A stretch of DNA of 5,956 bases from Acidithiobacillus sp. Its GTDB lineage: Bacteria; Pseudomonadota; Gammaproteobacteria; Acidithiobacillales; Acidithiobacillaceae. The notes under the pieces were generated by a model. It was not told where the DNA came from. It saw nothing but the letters and a program-made list of their open reading frames with translations, and searched no databases. Position 1 is the stretch's first letter, and each line of letters begins with the position of its first letter. The stretch is from NCBI GenBank assembly GCA_028065135.1, contig JAPTWR010000034.1, positions 1 to 5,956 of the forward strand, read 5' to 3'. The position numbers and the translations under genes are program-made. Shown here piece after piece: positions 1 through 5,120 of the stretch.

Positions 1-64
1 CGATACACGCAAGAACTACCGCCGGGAGTGCAGCAGCAAGGGCGATACGCAGCGATTGTTTCAT
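1..64 (-). CDS. N-terminus of an exported protein (partial)
   Basis: The gene starts at ATG 64-62 and runs off the left edge, so only 21 codons are visible. They read as a signal peptide: Lys and Arg near the start (MKQSLR), then an Ala/Leu/Val-rich hydrophobic stretch ending in VVLAC. The Cys at residue 20 after V-L-A could be a lipobox cysteine, but Leu at -2 is not typical, so an ordinary Sec signal is equally possible. A GGAGG sits at 82-78, 13 bases before the ATG, which is longer than ideal. An in-frame TGA lies between it and the ATG, which supports this start. The mature protein lies outside the window and its function cannot be told. Confidence 0.6.
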   Translation of the reverse strand, partial: MKQSLRIALAAALPAVVLACI

Positions 65-362
65 TTGAGTTCAGTTGCCTCCGACATGGGTACATATGCG
101 AGTGTCGTCTCTCGTCCCCGCATTTTTACTGTAGTCAATATATTTGTTTTCTATTTTACAGAATTTTGATTGTCTGCGGCCATCTCGGGGCCCCTTCAGT
201 GTTAAACAAGCACGCGCACGGACATTGCCCGGCCTGGCCGGCTAACGGTCGTTTGGTGTATATAGGATATGGGTGCGATCGCGTCTACTGTTTCTGGATT
301 GCACAATTCAAAAAAAGCCGGCAAGGGTTGAACGATTGTAGTTCTTTGACTACACTACGCCA
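65..362. other. Intergenic region between divergent units
   Basis: No credible gene is seen here. A plus-strand open frame across 28-366 reads over the start of the minus-strand gene and its composition (Cys-, Tyr- and Trp-rich without pattern) does not look like a real protein. Positions 121-170 are AT-rich and, read on the minus strand, hold TATATT (142-137) and TAAAAT (158-153), possible -10 elements for the exported protein at 1-64, without a convincing -35. A perfect GC palindrome CCGGCC-T-GGCCGG lies at 229-241. The last 35 bases carry the promoter/operator-like site described separately. Confidence 0.5.
328..356 (+). promoter_or_regulatory. Promoter/operator candidate of the toxin-antitoxin unit
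   Basis: TTGAAC (328-333) and TACACT (351-356) are separated by 17 bases and match sigma70 -35 and -10 elements at four of six positions each. Between and overlapping them is a perfect inverted repeat, TGTAGT (337-342) and ACTACA (349-354) with a 6-base spacer, well placed as an operator for the helix-turn-helix antitoxin. Transcription would start near 362-363, at the GTG codon of the toxin, and no Shine-Dalgarno sequence is seen, so the transcript may be leaderless. The elements are seen in the sequence; their function is inferred. Confidence 0.4.
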
Positions 363-670
363 GTGATCGTAGCTAAAACAGACCGAGGCCTTCGCGAATT
401 GGGAATCTCGCCTCCGAGACAAGCGCGCCAGGACCATCATCGCCACACGATTGGCGCGACTGGCCCACGGGTTGCCGGGGGATGTAGAACCCGTAGGCGA
501 AGGCGTCAGCGAACTTGCGTATCCATTACGGTCCTGGTTACCGCGTCTACTTCCAGCAGCGTGGCGACATCCTGATTGTATTGCTCTGTGGTGGCGACAA
601 AAAAACGCAGGCCCGCGACATCGCCACAGCAAAGAAGCTGGCGGAAGAATGGAGTACATCCAATGACTGA
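363..670 (+). pseudogene. HigB/RelE-like addiction-module toxin (HI1419 type), broken by two frameshifts
   Basis: The three forward frames, joined in order, give a near full-length toxin of about 101 residues of the putative addiction-module killer protein family (TIGR02683, HI1419-like, RelE/ParE fold). The pieces are GTG-start MIVAK, then QTEAFANWESRLRDK and the GDVEPVGEGVSEL block, then the family hallmarks RIHYGPGYRVYF, LLCGGDKKTQ and ARDIATAKKLAEEW. The joins need one extra A to be removed from the AAAA at 375-378 and one extra T from CTT at 514-516. Family members are ribosome-dependent mRNA endonucleases. As written, no frame yields a whole toxin, so the gene is inactive unless these are sequencing errors. 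Both joins skip a base in the same direction, but no recognised programmed-frameshift signal is present. Its restored reading ends at TGA 668-670, overlapping the antitoxin start by 8 bases, the usual arrangement for this toxin-first pair. Confidence 0.8.
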
Positions 671-965
671 GAAATTGACGACTTATGATCCGGCAGCCGC
701 ACTCGTCGACGATGAGGAGATCGCGGCGTTCATGGCCGACGCCTTTGAAACCGGGGATGCTGGCTATATTGCCCACTCGCTTGGTATTGTCGCGCGTGCT
801 AAGGGTATGACCCAGATTGCCCGCGATACCGGTCTTTCACGCGAACAGCTCTACCGTTCATTCAGCGAAGCCGGCAATCCGACGCTGAAAACGACGCTGG
901 CCGTCATGAAAGCCCTGGGGATTGATCTGACAGCGAAGCCCCGCAGTGAACACGTAGCGGCCTAA
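663..965 (+). CDS. HigA-like antitoxin, HI1420 type (helix-turn-helix)
   Basis: This 100-residue protein is the antidote partner of the HigB-like toxin (TIGR02684, HI1420-like). It binds and silences the toxin and usually represses its own operon. The N-terminal half carries the family blocks TTYDPA (6-11) and AFETGDAGYIAHSLG (27-41). A helix-turn-helix covers roughly residues 44-68, with KGMTQIARDTGLSREQLYRSF as its core, followed by the GNPTLKTTL and MKALGIDL blocks typical of the family. ATG 663-665 is chosen because it overlaps the toxin's stop region and has GGAG eight bases upstream. The same frame stays open back to 576, but that extension only reads through the toxin. The gene is intact although the toxin is not, so it may act as an orphan antitoxin or regulator. 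Confidence 0.9.
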   Translation: MTEKLTTYDPAAALVDDEEIAAFMADAFETGDAGYIAHSLGIVARAKGMTQIARDTGLSREQLYRSFSEAGNPTLKTTLAVMKALGIDLTAKPRSEHVAA

Positions 966-1132
966 TGAAGAACATCCTCACCCGTATAAGCAGACTCAAT
1001 GTAATGTCCCATAATCGGCCCTCCTGGGTGGCAGAAGAACCGGGCAAAACCGGGCGATCTGCCGTTCAGAGTTTTGGGATCACGAGACAAAACGATACAT
1101 TGCGTCTCGTGAGCACAACCATAACACAGACA
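966..1132. other. Short intergenic region between convergent genes
   Basis: This stretch lies between the antitoxin stop and the stop of the convergent cytochrome gene. A 63-codon plus-strand frame beginning at the antitoxin stop (965-1156) crosses the cytochrome's 3' end and has no recognisable protein character. The one clear structure is the inverted repeat at 1080-1112. Confidence 0.5.
1080..1112. repeat. 9-bp perfect inverted repeat between convergent genes
   Basis: TCACGAGAC (1080-1088) and GTCTCGTGA (1104-1112) pair perfectly around a 15-base loop. It lies 20 bases beyond the cytochrome stop codon and about 115 bases beyond the antitoxin stop. A shared terminator or RNA-stabilising hairpin is possible, but neither strand has the T-run of an intrinsic terminator. 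A protein-binding site is the alternative. Confidence 0.5.
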
Positions 1133-1783
1133 TTAGAAATCCAAGGTGACAGCTAACTCCAGACATAACGTTCTGTCATTTTTTGTTTGGGAACATTTTT
1201 TATGGGCTGACCGCAGCTTAAACATATTCCAGAGAGGATCCCCTGCAAGAGTATGCAGAAACACCATTCCTACGTGCCCAATCCACTGCAAAGCAATTGC
1301 AACAGCCCCCCAACGAAGAATCTCCAATAACCATCTAAATGGAATTCCAGACCACCACCCGCGAAATCCGCCTAAGAGTGTCAGGCCAGCAGCGGCAACC
1401 AGAGTCACCGAGAGAAGGAATATCCCGTGCATCAATCCAGGCAGCCCCGCGCGTGGGCCGGGAGACGCTAAAATTCCTTGAGATAGGCCCCTGATGTCTT
1501 GACTAATTGCTCTTAATCCAACGGGATTCAGGGGGAAAAAATAACACAACGTAATGCGTCCACTGCGGCTCAACATAAGCCAACCCCATTGCAAAAGCAG
1601 GACCACGATCAGCATCTGCCCCACGATGACATGCCACTCAAAGGGAAACCATCCAAATAACCAGCCCATGAGCCCCATAATCATTTGAAAAGCAACGGTG
1701 GAGAGTAGCAACAAATGGAGCAGCTTGGCACGATTGGGTCGATTGTCATGGATGCGGCTATATGGAGCGGTAACAGGAATCAT
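1133..1783 (-). CDS. Cytochrome b561-like di-haem membrane protein
   Basis: This 216-residue protein has four hydrophobic segments, at about residues 21-43, 51-71, 115-137 and 155-180. That is the layout of the cytochrome b561/Ni-Fe-hydrogenase b-type cytochrome family, which passes electrons between membrane quinones and a partner. One His falls in or near each segment: H23 (KLLHLL), H51 (EWHVIVGQ), H119 (GLMHGIF) and H170, with H177 a few residues on. These can supply the axial ligands for two b haems. The last helix ends in the family-like run HVGMVFLHTLAGDPLWNMF. ATG 1783-1781 is used because an in-frame stop lies about 30 bases upstream; only a weak GAG precedes it. It is divergent from the HiPIP gene across 193 bases, which suggests shared control and a redox partnership, though that is inferred. 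The polar C-terminal tail after about residue 190 shows no known motif. Confidence 0.82.
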   Translation of the reverse strand: MIPVTAPYSRIHDNRPNRAKLLHLLLLSTVAFQMIMGLMGWLFGWFPFEWHVIVGQMLIVVLLLQWGWLMLSRSGRITLCYFFPLNPVGLRAISQDIRGLSQGILASPGPRAGLPGLMHGIFLLSVTLVAAAGLTLLGGFRGWWSGIPFRWLLEILRWGAVAIALQWIGHVGMVFLHTLAGDPLWNMFKLRSAHKKCSQTKNDRTLCLELAVTLDF

Positions 1784-1976
1784 CGATATACTCAGCGTAC
1801 CTCATCAAAGTTAATCCCTTTATAAAAAAACTGTTTGGTGGATATACGAATAACCTCCTGATGTAGATCCAAAAAAATATCTGTTAGGCGAGTGCATCCA
1901 GATACTAAAAGCTGTCGTATAGATATTTGCGTGAACTTTTATTTTCTTATCAACGCCAGCTTTAAGGACAATCTCT
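1784..1976. promoter_or_regulatory. Divergent promoter region of the cytochrome and HiPIP units
   Basis: This AT-rich 193-base gap holds the start signals of both units. On the minus strand TATAAA (1824-1819) is a plausible -10 for the cytochrome, without a clear -35. On the plus strand GATACT (1901-1906) and TATTTT (1940-1945) are weak -10 candidates for the HiPIP operon. An inverted repeat, TATCTG (1878-1883) and CAGATA (1899-1904), has half-site centres 21 bases apart, or two helical turns, and could bind a dimeric regulator. No match to an FNR-type TTGAT-N4-ATCAA box was seen. Confidence 0.4.
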
Positions 1977-2258
1977 ATGAAAAAATCGATGAGTCGTCGT
2001 GAATGGTTAAAAATGAGTACTCAGATTGCCGCCGTCGCGGCTGTAGCGCCCTTGGTGTTTTCACCCCTGGCGGAAGCCGGCACGCTTTCGAGCAAGGCGT
2101 CCGTCAGTTATCAGGATCATCCTTCGGGCAAGGATATGTGTAGCAACTGTATGCACTTCATTCCAGGCTCAAGCCCTACCGCAGACGGGACTTGCAAAGT
2201 AGTGGCAGGAAAAATCAGCCCTCACGGTTACTGCTACGCCTATACGCCTAAATCGTAA
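1977..2258 (+). CDS. Iro-like high-potential iron-sulfur protein (HiPIP), Tat-exported
   Basis: This 93-residue precursor matures to a periplasmic one-electron carrier holding a single [4Fe-4S] cluster. The N-terminus is a textbook Tat signal: SRREWLK at residues 6-12, an Ala/Val-rich core and a likely cleavage after Ala34 (AEA|GT). That fits a protein folded around its cluster before export. The four ligand cysteines are C55, C58, C73 and C86, spaced CX2C-X14-C-X12-C. The CKVVAG and ISPHGYC blocks and the YQDHPSGKD lead-in closely resemble A. ferrooxidans Iro as I recall it; Tyr85 stands where Trp is usual. The mature length of about 59 residues is short, as in Iro. AAGGA (1964-1968) lies 8 bases before the ATG. 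It is the first gene of a three-gene unit, 20 bases ahead of the globin. Iro was once proposed as an iron oxidase, a role that remains doubtful; here it is best called an electron carrier of unknown partner. Confidence 0.93.
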   Translation: MKKSMSRREWLKMSTQIAAVAAVAPLVFSPLAEAGTLSSKASVSYQDHPSGKDMCSNCMHFIPGSSPTADGTCKVVAGKISPHGYCYAYTPKS

Positions 2259-2261
2259 ACA

Positions 2262-2273
2262 CAAGTCAGGAGG
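2262..2273 (+). promoter_or_regulatory. Strong ribosome-binding site of the globin gene
   Basis: CAAGTCAGGAGG contains a perfect AGGAGG at 2268-2273, five bases before ATG 2279. The identical 12 bases precede the DUF3034 gene at 2861-2872. Both downstream genes should therefore be translated efficiently, probably more so than the HiPIP with its weaker AAGGA. Confidence 0.7.
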
Positions 2274-2278
2274 TTTAA

Positions 2279-2779
2279 ATGAAAAGGTTCAAACTAAAAA
2301 ATGTTGCTATGTTGACAGGTCTCGCCCTTACCCTAGGCTTGGCAGCACCTTTGGCAATCGCCGCACCTGGTTCCGCATCCATTCAGCGTGCTGACATCAA
2401 GATGCCCATTCAGAATTACATCGGTGACTTTGGTGGCCCGTCGGGCGTAAAAGCACTGATTAATACTTTTGTGGGTTATGTCGCTGCAGATCCCCATATC
2501 AATTATTACTTCGCGCACACCAACATCAAGGCGCTCAAATACAATCTGACCCAACAGGTTTGCGAGGTCGTCGGTGGACCCTGCAAATACACAGGTCCGA
2601 CCATGACCGCCGCGCACAAAGGACTGCATGTCACCACTGCCGCTTTCAATTATCTGGCACAAGACATGATCAAGGCCATGGACAAGAAAGGAATCGCCAA
2701 GCCTGCACAGAATTACCTTTTGGCACAACTGGCCGCTATGGAGCCACAGATTGTCACGGCCAATGGTCCCTTGGGCTGA
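2279..2779 (+). CDS. Secreted group 1 truncated haemoglobin
   Basis: A 166-residue precursor with a Sec signal peptide (basic MKRFKLKN, a Leu/Ala-rich core, likely cleavage after A28 in LAIA|AP), so the globin should be periplasmic; most truncated globins are cytoplasmic. The mature part aligns without gaps over the core to Mycobacterium tuberculosis trHbN as I recall it: GG at 52-53, F64 (B9), F78 (CD1), HTN at 80-82, GGP at 99-101, YTG at 104-106, and the proximal haem ligand H113 in AAHKGLHVT. By that alignment B10 Tyr is V65, E7 is L86 and E11 Gln is L90, so the pocket lacks the usual hydrogen-bonding residues for bound O2. Cys95 and Cys102 flank GGP and could form a disulfide. It follows the HiPIP by 20 bases with a perfect Shine-Dalgarno, which implies joint expression. 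NO or ligand sensing, electron transfer or haem handling are all possible; the family's NO-dioxygenase role is less likely with this pocket. Confidence 0.9.
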   Translation: MKRFKLKNVAMLTGLALTLGLAAPLAIAAPGSASIQRADIKMPIQNYIGDFGGPSGVKALINTFVGYVAADPHINYYFAHTNIKALKYNLTQQVCEVVGGPCKYTGPTMTAAHKGLHVTTAAFNYLAQDMIKAMDKKGIAKPAQNYLLAQLAAMEPQIVTANGPLG

Positions 2780-2781
2780 TT

Positions 2782-2816
2782 TGAATAGCTCGCATGTGTG
2801 TCCGTCACGCTATTCA
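2782..2816 (+). repeat. Hairpin between the globin and DUF3034 genes
   Basis: TGAATAGC (2782-2789) and GCTATTCA (2809-2816) form a perfect 8-bp inverted repeat with a 19-base loop, starting two bases after the globin stop. There is no T-run, so it is unlikely to end transcription fully. It could protect the upstream HiPIP-globin message or lower expression of the third gene. Confidence 0.5.
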
Positions 2817-2860
2817 GCAGGTCTTTCTGGATAGCTACGCTTAATGGGAATGAGGAATCC

Positions 2861-2872
2861 CAAGTCAGGAGG
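2861..2872 (+). promoter_or_regulatory. Strong ribosome-binding site of the DUF3034 gene
   Basis: AGGAGG at 2867-2872 lies 5 bases before ATG 2878 and fixes that start. The 12 bases CAAGTCAGGAGG are an exact copy of the site before the globin gene. Confidence 0.7.
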
Positions 2873-2877
2873 AGTTT

Positions 2878-3930
2878 ATGAATACACTAAAAAGTAAAGG
2901 ATTAGCCGTTGCAATCGCTTGTGCATTAAGTGCAATAGTACCGGTAACCGCCAATGCGGCGATCGGGGCTGCCAGTCTATTTGGCCAGGGCCGCATTCTG
3001 GGTACCGGGGCAGTAACAGCCGTGGACGGTGCCGCCGGTGGTGGTATTAACCCCTGGGCCGTCATTTCGGGTTATGGTACCAATCAGCAAATTGGCGCGA
3101 CCGCTTTTTATTCCCATGTCATGCTGAATAACTATAACTTGAACGATTACGGCGCTTCGGTCGGATTATTCAACCGCATTGAGATCTCTTTTGCCCGGCA
3201 GGGGTTCAGTTTAGGTAATACCGGGCAAACGCTGGATCATCGTATTCTCAGTGTCGTCAGCGGAAAGTCGGTCCCCTTGGGCACTTCCACGACTTCTGCA
3301 GCACTTGGTCTGAGCGGTCCCGCATTCTTTGGCAGCAACTATGATCTGAATCAGGATATTGTCGGCTTAAAGGCAAGACTTTTCGGTAATGTTGTCTATG
3401 ATCAGAATTGGTGGGAGCCGGAGGTATCCGTCGGCGTGGATTTCCATCATAACGAGATGCCCAGAAATCTGGCAACCACGTTGCATGTGGCGCGCAATGG
3501 GGTCAGCTATTACCTGAGTGCGACCAAGGTGTGGCTGAATGGTCTGTTCGGTCTGACCACCCTGGCAGACGTAAATATTGATGTAACCAATGCGAACCAG
3601 CAAGGCTTGTTAGGTTTTGGTGGTGTCAACGGCATGCGTTACAAAGTCCTTCCCGCAGCCTCTGTGGGTGTTTTCTTGAACCGTCATGTGGTACTGGGTG
3701 CAGAATATCGAGATATGCCACAGAACCAGCTGATTGCCCCGTCGAGTGGTGCGGGTAATTTCAGCACATTGGGGAATGCAGTATCCAAGACGAGCGCCTG
3801 GAAAGACGTGTATGTCGCCTGGTTCCCCTACAAGCAGCTTTCTGTGACGGCAGCCTATGTAGATTTGGGTACCATTGCTACTGAGCAGAATCAAAACGGT
3901 CTGTATCTGTCTCTGACCACCAGCTTCTGA
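2878..3930 (+). CDS. DUF3034-family outer-membrane beta-barrel protein
   Basis: A 350-residue precursor of the DUF3034 family, a proteobacterial group without known biochemical role. The signal peptide ends near VTANA|A at residue 27. The mature part is built of alternating polar/apolar, aromatic-rich strands and ends in a C-terminal Phe (YLSLTTSF), the signal recognised by the outer-membrane assembly machinery. Family blocks visible in order are VDGAAGGGINPWAVISGYGT (about 49-68), QIGATAFYSHV, YGASVGLFNRIEISFARQ, DIVGLKARLFG, VSYYLSATKVWL, GLLGFGG, VVLGAEYRDMPQN and, at the end, WKDVYVAWFPYKQLSVTAAYVDLGTIAT. ATG 2878 follows a perfect AGGAGG. It lies 98 bases after the globin with a hairpin between, and a strong terminator follows, so it closes the operon. 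It could be a channel or an outer-membrane anchor for the periplasmic redox proteins; this is inference. Confidence 0.85.
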   Translation: MNTLKSKGLAVAIACALSAIVPVTANAAIGAASLFGQGRILGTGAVTAVDGAAGGGINPWAVISGYGTNQQIGATAFYSHVMLNNYNLNDYGASVGLFNRIEISFARQGFSLGNTGQTLDHRILSVVSGKSVPLGTSTTSAALGLSGPAFFGSNYDLNQDIVGLKARLFGNVVYDQNWWEPEVSVGVDFHHNEMPRNLATTLHVARNGVSYYLSATKVWLNGLFGLTTLADVNIDVTNANQQGLLGFGGVNGMRYKVLPAASVGVFLNRHVVLGAEYRDMPQNQLIAPSSGAGNFSTLGNAVSKTSAWKDVYVAWFPYKQLSVTAAYVDLGTIATEQNQNGLYLSLTTSF

Positions 3931-4050
3931 CCGCATTTATGAAGCATTTTCCCCGTCATTTATATAGCGAAAATTTTCAGAATTTGACACTGGATAGATG
4001 GCGGGGAACGGATTACCACACTGAAAAAATCATCCATGAAAGAATCCTCC

Positions 4051-4068
4051 TCCCTGAGCTTTTAGGGA
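4051..4068 (+). repeat. Hairpin just upstream of the terminator
   Basis: TCCCTGA (4051-4057) pairs with TTAGGGA (4062-4068), one pair being G-T, around a GCTT loop. It stands 5 bases before the main terminator stem and is followed only by TTATT. It may reinforce termination or protect the 3' end of the operon message. Confidence 0.45.
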
Positions 4069-4073
4069 TTATT

Positions 4074-4102
4074 AGGCTTCCTATTAAAGGAAGCCTTTTT
4101 TT
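4074..4102 (+). terminator. Rho-independent terminator of the HiPIP-globin-DUF3034 operon
   Basis: AGGCTTCC (4074-4081) and GGAAGCCT (4089-4096) form a perfect 8-bp stem, extendable by one T-A pair, with a short AT loop and a run of seven T's at 4096-4102. The T-run is on the plus strand only, so it ends rightward transcription 144 bases after the DUF3034 stop. Confidence 0.92.
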
Positions 4103-4325
4103 CTGGGAATCCTTACTCGCTCAGTTCAGATTATCGATTTCATGTCCTGTATATCACCGGTTTTGATATCGTGTGACCAGGTGCGTCAAAGGGTTTGAAT
4201 GATGGCCCTGTCATGGTTCCAGACAAATCCAATGTGCTATCGTATTGGTGGCGAGGCAGTTGGATAACGGCGCATTTTGGTGGCGTCATCCCAGGGGTAG
4301 CCGATCGGCAGCGGATGTAGTGTTT

Positions 4326-5039
4326 TTAGCCGGATGAGCTAGGTGGCGTCCAACGGTGCCGTTCAGGACTAGCCAGTTGCTGAATCATTTCCGCCTTCTT
4401 GCAGAGATACAGCTGCTCGGCTTTGCGATGCTGGGCTTCTGTGAGCTTGAAATGAACACCGATCAGGTACGTATGACTGGAATGGACCAGATTCTCGATA
4501 CGGGCAATGGTGACGGTCGTTTCACAAGTCCCACAATCCGCAATATCAAATTCCACCAACAGCATCTCGCCGACACGGAATCCCGTTGCACTGGTGTAAA
4601 ATCCTGCCCCTGTCGGAGTGAAATCATAGAGATGGGCAAACAGCGATGTGCCATCCCGACGACGGATAGTAATCTTTCCTTCGAGTCTTATCCGCTGCGT
4701 TTTGCGCGTCCGCCTGCGCAATACACGCTGCGGTCGCCGAAAATGATGTGCCTCTTTTTGAAAGTACTTCCAGTCCGCAAAAAAACCCAGCAAATACGGT
4801 TTAGCCAAAATGAAGACGAGCGATTTGCGGTAGCTGGGCATATTGTCGAGGGTGGATAAGGAAGGTTTCAAAACCAGATCTCCCAGGTCCCAATCCTGGG
4901 TATGGCACAGGGTGCCACTGTCATCCTCTTCTTCGTCATAAATAATCGCGCTCTGGCCAACCGCGATTCCCAGATCTTCTGGTTCGGGTAACAGAAGATC
5001 CTCTGCACCGCTGAGGAAAACCAGTGGCAGATACTCCAC
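4326..5039 (-). CDS. PilZ-domain protein, probable c-di-GMP receptor
   Basis: From GTG 5039-5037 this reads as 237 residues, but the same frame is open upstream to a TAG at 5120-5118. The best ribosome-binding site points to an in-frame ATC at 5105-5103, which would give 259 residues. The PilZ domain spans about residues 108-205. The c-di-GMP-binding arginines are R112 and R116 in RKTQR (RxxxR), and the second motif is D139-F-T141-P-T-G144, a DxSxxG variant with Thr for Ser. The N-terminal 100 residues (acidic run DEEEDD at 35-40, then a mixed hydrophobic part) match nothing I can name and may be the output or partner-binding part. No transmembrane segment or signal peptide is clear. It lies downstream of a c-di-GMP phosphodiesterase on the same strand, 386 bases apart from the GTG, which suggests a shared pathway but probably separate promoters. 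Ends at TAA 4328-4326. Confidence 0.85.
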   Translation of the reverse strand: MEYLPLVFLSGAEDLLLPEPEDLGIAVGQSAIIYDEEEDDSGTLCHTQDWDLGDLVLKPSLSTLDNMPSYRKSLVFILAKPYLLGFFADWKYFQKEAHHFRRPQRVLRRRTRKTQRIRLEGKITIRRRDGTSLFAHLYDFTPTGAGFYTSATGFRVGEMLLVEFDIADCGTCETTVTIARIENLVHSSHTYLIGVHFKLTEAQHRKAEQLYLCKKAEMIQQLASPERHRWTPPSSSG

Positions 5040-5102
5040 AAGCGGGAGATCCGCACGATGCGGCAGCAGCAGAGCCAGTTCGGTATCACTCTGAGTTAAG
5101 TC

Positions 5103-5117
5103 GATTGGGATCTCCTT
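5103..5117 (-). promoter_or_regulatory. Shine-Dalgarno with an in-frame ATC in place of a start codon
   Basis: Minus strand: AAGGAG (5117-5112) is followed six bases later by ATC (5105-5103), in frame with the PilZ protein. No ATG, GTG or TTG occurs in frame between the upstream stop (5120-5118) and GTG 5039, and that GTG has no good ribosome-binding site of its own. Either the gene starts at a rare AUC, as infC starts at AUU, or an original ATG has been lost. Confidence 0.5.
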
Positions 5118-5120
5118 CTA

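Larger units (their letters stand above)
3931..4325. other. Long intergenic region
   Basis: No supported gene. A 75-codon plus-strand frame at 3939-4166 reads straight through the terminator and has no protein-like pattern. The stretch holds the palindrome GAAAATTTTC (3969-3978), the hairpin at 4051-4068, the terminator at 4074-4102, two TTGGTGGCG copies (4245-4253 and 4277-4285) with a related GGTGGCGTC at 4342-4350, and the palindrome GCCGATCGGC (4300-4309). Minus-strand frames are open across 4140-4325 but match no family I recognise. Confidence 0.45.

Noticed and set aside
28..366. 112-codon plus-strand open frame at the left end
   Set aside because: It overlaps the start of the minus-strand exported protein and the toxin promoter, has an odd Cys/Tyr-rich composition, and shows no domain.
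375..516. Programmed +1 frameshifting in the toxin
   Set aside because: Two separate shifts would be needed, with no known stimulatory signal; mutation or sequence error is simpler.
576..662. N-terminal extension of the antitoxin frame
   Set aside because: It reads through the toxin's 3' part out of frame; ATG 663 has a good ribosome-binding site and gives the family-typical N-terminus.
285..776. 163-codon minus-strand open frame over the toxin-antitoxin pair
   Set aside because: It is antisense to two strongly recognisable proteins and has no family features of its own.
965..1156. 63-codon frame starting at the antitoxin stop
   Set aside because: No ribosome-binding site or domain was seen, and it runs into the 3' end of the convergent cytochrome gene.
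1146..1481. 111-codon plus-strand frame inside the cytochrome gene
   Set aside because: It is antisense to a protein with four membrane helices and conserved His; its Pro/Arg-rich reading is a typical shadow.
1852..1859. AGGAGG on the minus strand as a ribosome-binding site for a longer cytochrome protein
   Set aside because: No start codon follows at a suitable distance, and an in-frame stop lies between it and ATG 1783.
3939..4166. 75-codon frame after the DUF3034 gene
   Set aside because: It passes through a strong intrinsic terminator and has no recognisable features.
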